Source: an uncultured Bacteroides sp.
GTDB taxonomy: Bacteria; Bacteroidota; Bacteroidia; Bacteroidales; Bacteroidaceae
Direction of reading: 5' to 3'
Assembly: GCA_902388495.1 (NCBI GenBank)
Contig: CABMPP010000006.1
Span: 124,001 to 188,000, forward strand
DNA: 64,000 bases
Every line of letters begins with the position of its first letter. Position 1 is the first letter of the stretch. Shown here piece by piece: positions 61,687-64,000 of the stretch. The notes under the pieces are model-generated. The model had not been told where the DNA came from. It saw only the letters and a program-made list of their open reading frames with translations, and searched no databases. The position numbers and the translations under genes are program-made.

Positions 61687-62958
61687 TCAGAACTCTTCTG
61701 CCAATTGCCACGCTTGTACGTGACGTACACCTTCTCTTATGGGAAGTTGTACTTCATCCATCGAGACAACTAATTTTTCATAACTGTCGGCAATGGATAG
61801 CAATGGAGCATATTCCCGTTCCCGTGTTTCCTCATCCTCAAGCGTATAGGCCACTTGGAAGTAGATAATCCGGTCATCTTTCATGGCTACAAAATCCACT
61901 TCTTTATTGCGTAGCGCTCCGGTATAGACTTGGAAGTCGTGTCGAAGAAGTTCCAGATATACTGCATTTTCCAGTAAATAGCCTATTCCATAGGCATATC
62001 CCGGATAAAGAAAGTTCTTGAAGGCAAGGTCGTTCAGGTAATATTTGCAATTTCCTGCCAGTACATCTTTTCCTTTTATATTGTAACGTTCTGCTTTGTG
62101 TACAAGAAGTGTCTCTTCTATATAGCCGGTGTAGTTGGCAAGTGTGTCGTAAGAAACTTTGCGGTTCTTTGACTTAAAGAAATTGATTACATTCTGGATA
62201 GAGAACATGTTCGAGGCATTGTTCACCAGATAAATGAAAAGGTCGTCCAAAAGACGGACATCGCGGATGGGTTTACGTTGCACAATGTCGCGCAACAGTA
62301 TGGTATCTTTTACAGACGAGACGTACTGCTTCTGTGATTCCTGATCCCTCAGGTTATACAATTCGGGCAATCCGCCCTGTTTCAGGTATGACAGGTAAGA
62401 GGAACGTCCTTCTTCCTGTCGTGTTACTTGCAGATATTCGGCATAGCTGTATGGAAAGATGCTGAACTCTACGTAACGGCCCGAAAGCAAGGTTGCCAGT
62501 TCGCTGGAAAGCATCTTGGAGTTTGAACCGCTGATAAACAGTTCGCATTCTTCTACAAAGTCTTGGGAATGGGAGTTGACAAAGCGTTCCCAGCCTTCTA
62601 TGTTCTGTATCTCGTCGAAAAACAGATATACCTTTCCTTCCGGTTTCTGCTTTTGGCGATAAAGTTGGTATAGTTTCTCCAGATCCTGGTAGGTCTCGAT
62701 GAAATCGAACTCCAGATATTCCTTGTTTACATATAGGATATTATTGGGATTTACCTTTCGTATGGAAATCAGTTCCGAGGCTATTTGCCGCAGAATATAA
62801 CTTTTGCCTGCGCGGCGTTGTCCGATGAGTACTTTTACCAGTCTATTCCCTGTAAAAGCATGAAGTCTGTCGGTGTAGGCAGTACGTATCAATCCTAATT
62901 GGTAATGGTTTCCATTCCAAAGGTTGTATTTCTCCAAGGCGTTCCATTTCTCGTCCAT
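61687..62958 (-). CDS. AAA ATPase with DUF4143 C-terminal domain
   Basis: 423 residues. Walker A is VLIGQRRAGKSYILRQ (~43-55) and Walker B VYLFFDEIQNIEGWE. The sensor-like LFISGSNSKMLSSELATLLSGRYVEF follows. The C-terminal DUF4143 region contains the PDDEXK-like segment YTGALRNKEVDFVAMKDDRIIYFQVAY. This AAA_14/DUF4143 family is very common in Bacteroides; its role is not established. Cytosolic. A 32-bp perfect palindrome lies 24 bp before its ATG. Confidence 0.88.
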   Translation of the reverse strand: MDEKWNALEKYNLWNGNHYQLGLIRTAYTDRLHAFTGNRLVKVLIGQRRAGKSYILRQIASELISIRKVNPNNILYVNKEYLEFDFIETYQDLEKLYQLYRQKQKPEGKVYLFFDEIQNIEGWERFVNSHSQDFVEECELFISGSNSKMLSSELATLLSGRYVEFSIFPYSYAEYLQVTRQEEGRSSYLSYLKQGGLPELYNLRDQESQKQYVSSVKDTILLRDIVQRKPIRDVRLLDDLFIYLVNNASNMFSIQNVINFFKSKNRKVSYDTLANYTGYIEETLLVHKAERYNIKGKDVLAGNCKYYLNDLAFKNFLYPGYAYGIGYLLENAVYLELLRHDFQVYTGALRNKEVDFVAMKDDRIIYFQVAYTLEDEETREREYAPLLSIADSYEKLVVSMDEVQLPIREGVRHVQAWQLAEEF

Positions 62959-62981
62959 AATCGAAAGTTTCTACAAAAGTA

Positions 62982-63013
62982 GCAAAAGTTTCGATTATAA
63001 TCGAAACTTTTGC
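62982..63013. promoter_or_regulatory. 32-bp perfect palindrome upstream of the DUF4143 ATPase gene
   Basis: Each 16-bp half reads GCAAAAGTTTCGATTA. A third, partial copy (AATCGAAAGTTT) lies at 62959-62970, touching the ATPase start codon. It could be an operator for autoregulation or a terminator shared with the hybrid regulator gene, whose stop is at 63016. Confidence 0.55.
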
Positions 63014-63015
63014 AG

Positions 63016-63999
63016 TTATTTCCCTGCATTCTCCTTCAGCTTCTTCAGATACTCCGAAGGTATGCAACCGAATTCCTCCTTGAAGCATTGGCGGAAGTAG
63101 AACAGGTTGTTGATGCCTACCTTGAACGCTATTTCGGAGATATTGTATTTCCCTTCCAACAGGAACTGTTCGGCAAACTTCATCCTTACTTTGCGGACGT
63201 ACTCGTTGGTAGATAGCCCGGTGAGCGCTTTCATCTTGCGGTAGAGGGTGGAGCTGCTCATACACATCTTGTCCGAGAGGTAACCGATATCTATCTTGTC
63301 CGAAGACAAGCGTTCTTCTATCAGTTGGTTGATTTTCTGAATAAACTCATTGTCCAGTTTGTTGAGCGACTCTGCGATGACGGTGGACTTGTTGTTGATG
63401 GCGGCGTTGGTGCTGAAATGTTCCGCCAACTTACGGCGCGACTGGAGCAGGTTGTCGATGCGGCTGCGCAGCAGGCTGGCGCTGAACGGCTTGGTCAGGT
63501 AGGAATCAGCACCTACCTGGTAGCCTTCTTCTTTGTCCTTCAGCGAGTCTTTGGCCGTCAGCAGTATGATGGGGATGTGGCTGGTGCGTACATCCTTCTT
63601 CAATTCCCGGCACATCTCGTTGCCGTCCATTACCGGCATCATGATGTCGCTGACGATGAGGTCGGGTATGTATTTCAGTGCGCTTTCTTTGCCCAGCTTC
63701 CCGTTGGCGGCTGTCTTTACTTCAAAGCTGTCGGAGAAAGACTCGGCAATGTAGTCGCAAATGTCCGGATTGTCTTCCACAATCAGCAATATGGGTTTGT
63801 CGTTGGTGGGAGTTTCTTCTTCCCGCGGCTTTTCTGCGGCCGGCAGTTCGCTTTCTTCTATTTGCGAGTCGGCACGCAAAGCATTCGGGTAACAGTTGTC
63901 CGTCAGCAGGCTGATGCAGAAGGTGCTGCCCGAGTTGAGTACACTGTCTACACGTATCTCTCCTTCGTGCAGCGTCACCAGGTTCTTCACCAATGACAG
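63016..63999 (-). CDS. Hybrid two-component system regulator, C-terminal part (5' end outside window)
   Basis: The frame is open through the window edge. The first visible residues (LSLVKNLVTLHEGEIRVDS) are the end of a HATPase domain, so the TTG-initiated 325-residue frame is only a fragment. After a linker comes a receiver domain (ILLIVEDNPDICDYIAES ... phospho-Asp in DLIVSDIMMPVMDG ... Lys in YLTKPF). A C-terminal AraC-type DNA-binding domain follows (IDIGYLSDKMCMSSSTLYRKMKALTG; ISEIAFKVGINNLFYFRQCFKEEFGCIPSEY). In Bacteroides such regulators sense glycans in the periplasm and activate nearby polysaccharide utilisation genes, here expected beyond 64 kb. Confidence 0.92.
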   Translation of the reverse strand: MSLVKNLVTLHEGEIRVDSVLNSGSTFCISLLTDNCYPNALRADSQIEESELPAAEKPREEETPTNDKPILLIVEDNPDICDYIAESFSDSFEVKTAANGKLGKESALKYIPDLIVSDIMMPVMDGNEMCRELKKDVRTSHIPIILLTAKDSLKDKEEGYQVGADSYLTKPFSASLLRSRIDNLLQSRRKLAEHFSTNAAINNKSTVIAESLNKLDNEFIQKINQLIEERLSSDKIDIGYLSDKMCMSSSTLYRKMKALTGLSTNEYVRKVRMKFAEQFLLEGKYNISEIAFKVGINNLFYFRQCFKEEFGCIPSEYLKKLKENAGK

Positions 64000-64000
64000 G

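Noticed and set aside
61494..61868. 124-codon + strand frame
   Set aside because: It starts in a repeat copy and its second half is antisense to the C-terminus of the DUF4143 ATPase gene.

Overview
The window reads as chromosomal DNA of a gut Bacteroides or close relative. The evidence is five SusC/SusD outer-membrane pairs, promoters of the Bacteroides type (TAnnTTTG at -7, TTG at -33), lipoprotein signal peptides with acidic residues just after the cysteine, a hybrid two-component regulator, and core genes close to Bacteroides versions. Species is not resolved. I found no rRNA, tRNA or CRISPR.

Layout. 1-5.3 kb holds housekeeping genes: an AI-2E-type exporter (cut by the window edge), thymidine kinase, a small hypothetical protein, RsmI, a coiled-coil lipoprotein, a YjjG-like nucleotidase and a MarC-type membrane protein. 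5.4-36.5 kb is one variable surface locus (below). 36.7-45.7 kb holds HflX, a DUF4954 beta-helix protein, class I fumarase, an acyltransferase, a PDDEXK transposase-family nuclease and a PL10-type pectate lyase. 45.8-51.3 kb is an RND efflux operon. 51.4-60.7 kb holds RsgA, Frr, a histidine kinase, PyrH, a copper-type P-ATPase, a MATE transporter and a TPR protein. 60.7-61.7 kb is an intergenic stretch full of palindromes. The end carries an AAA/DUF4143 ATPase and the C-terminal part of a hybrid two-component regulator.

The central system is a SusC/SusD shufflon. Only one of five susC genes (30859-34020, + strand) has a promoter, a start codon and a signal peptide. The other four, all on the - strand, begin abruptly at the same point inside the N-terminal domain and have no start codon. 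All five share an identical 18-bp sequence, AGTTCTGCGAAGACTTTG, exactly at that boundary. It is direct in the expressed copy (31060-31077) and inverted in the four silent ones (9727, 16988, 22387, 28334). A complete tyrosine recombinase gene (29220-30404) lies between the expressed site and the nearest silent site. Inversion between the expressed site and any silent site would move the promoter plus the first 67 codons onto another SusC body, with its own SusD and sometimes a third lipoprotein, in frame. The cell could thus switch between five alternative outer-membrane uptake/receptor complexes. N-terminal-swapping SusC/RagA loci are known in B. fragilis and B. thetaiotaomicron. What seems worth a second look here is the five-cassette size, the fixed-distance CCAAGTTC motif beside all four silent sites, the conserved non-coding modules behind them, and the predicted inversion/deletion logic.

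Two separate intergenic arrays (41.9 and 61.4 kb) share an unusual design: about 22-bp tandem units, each a small palindrome, with unrelated sequences.
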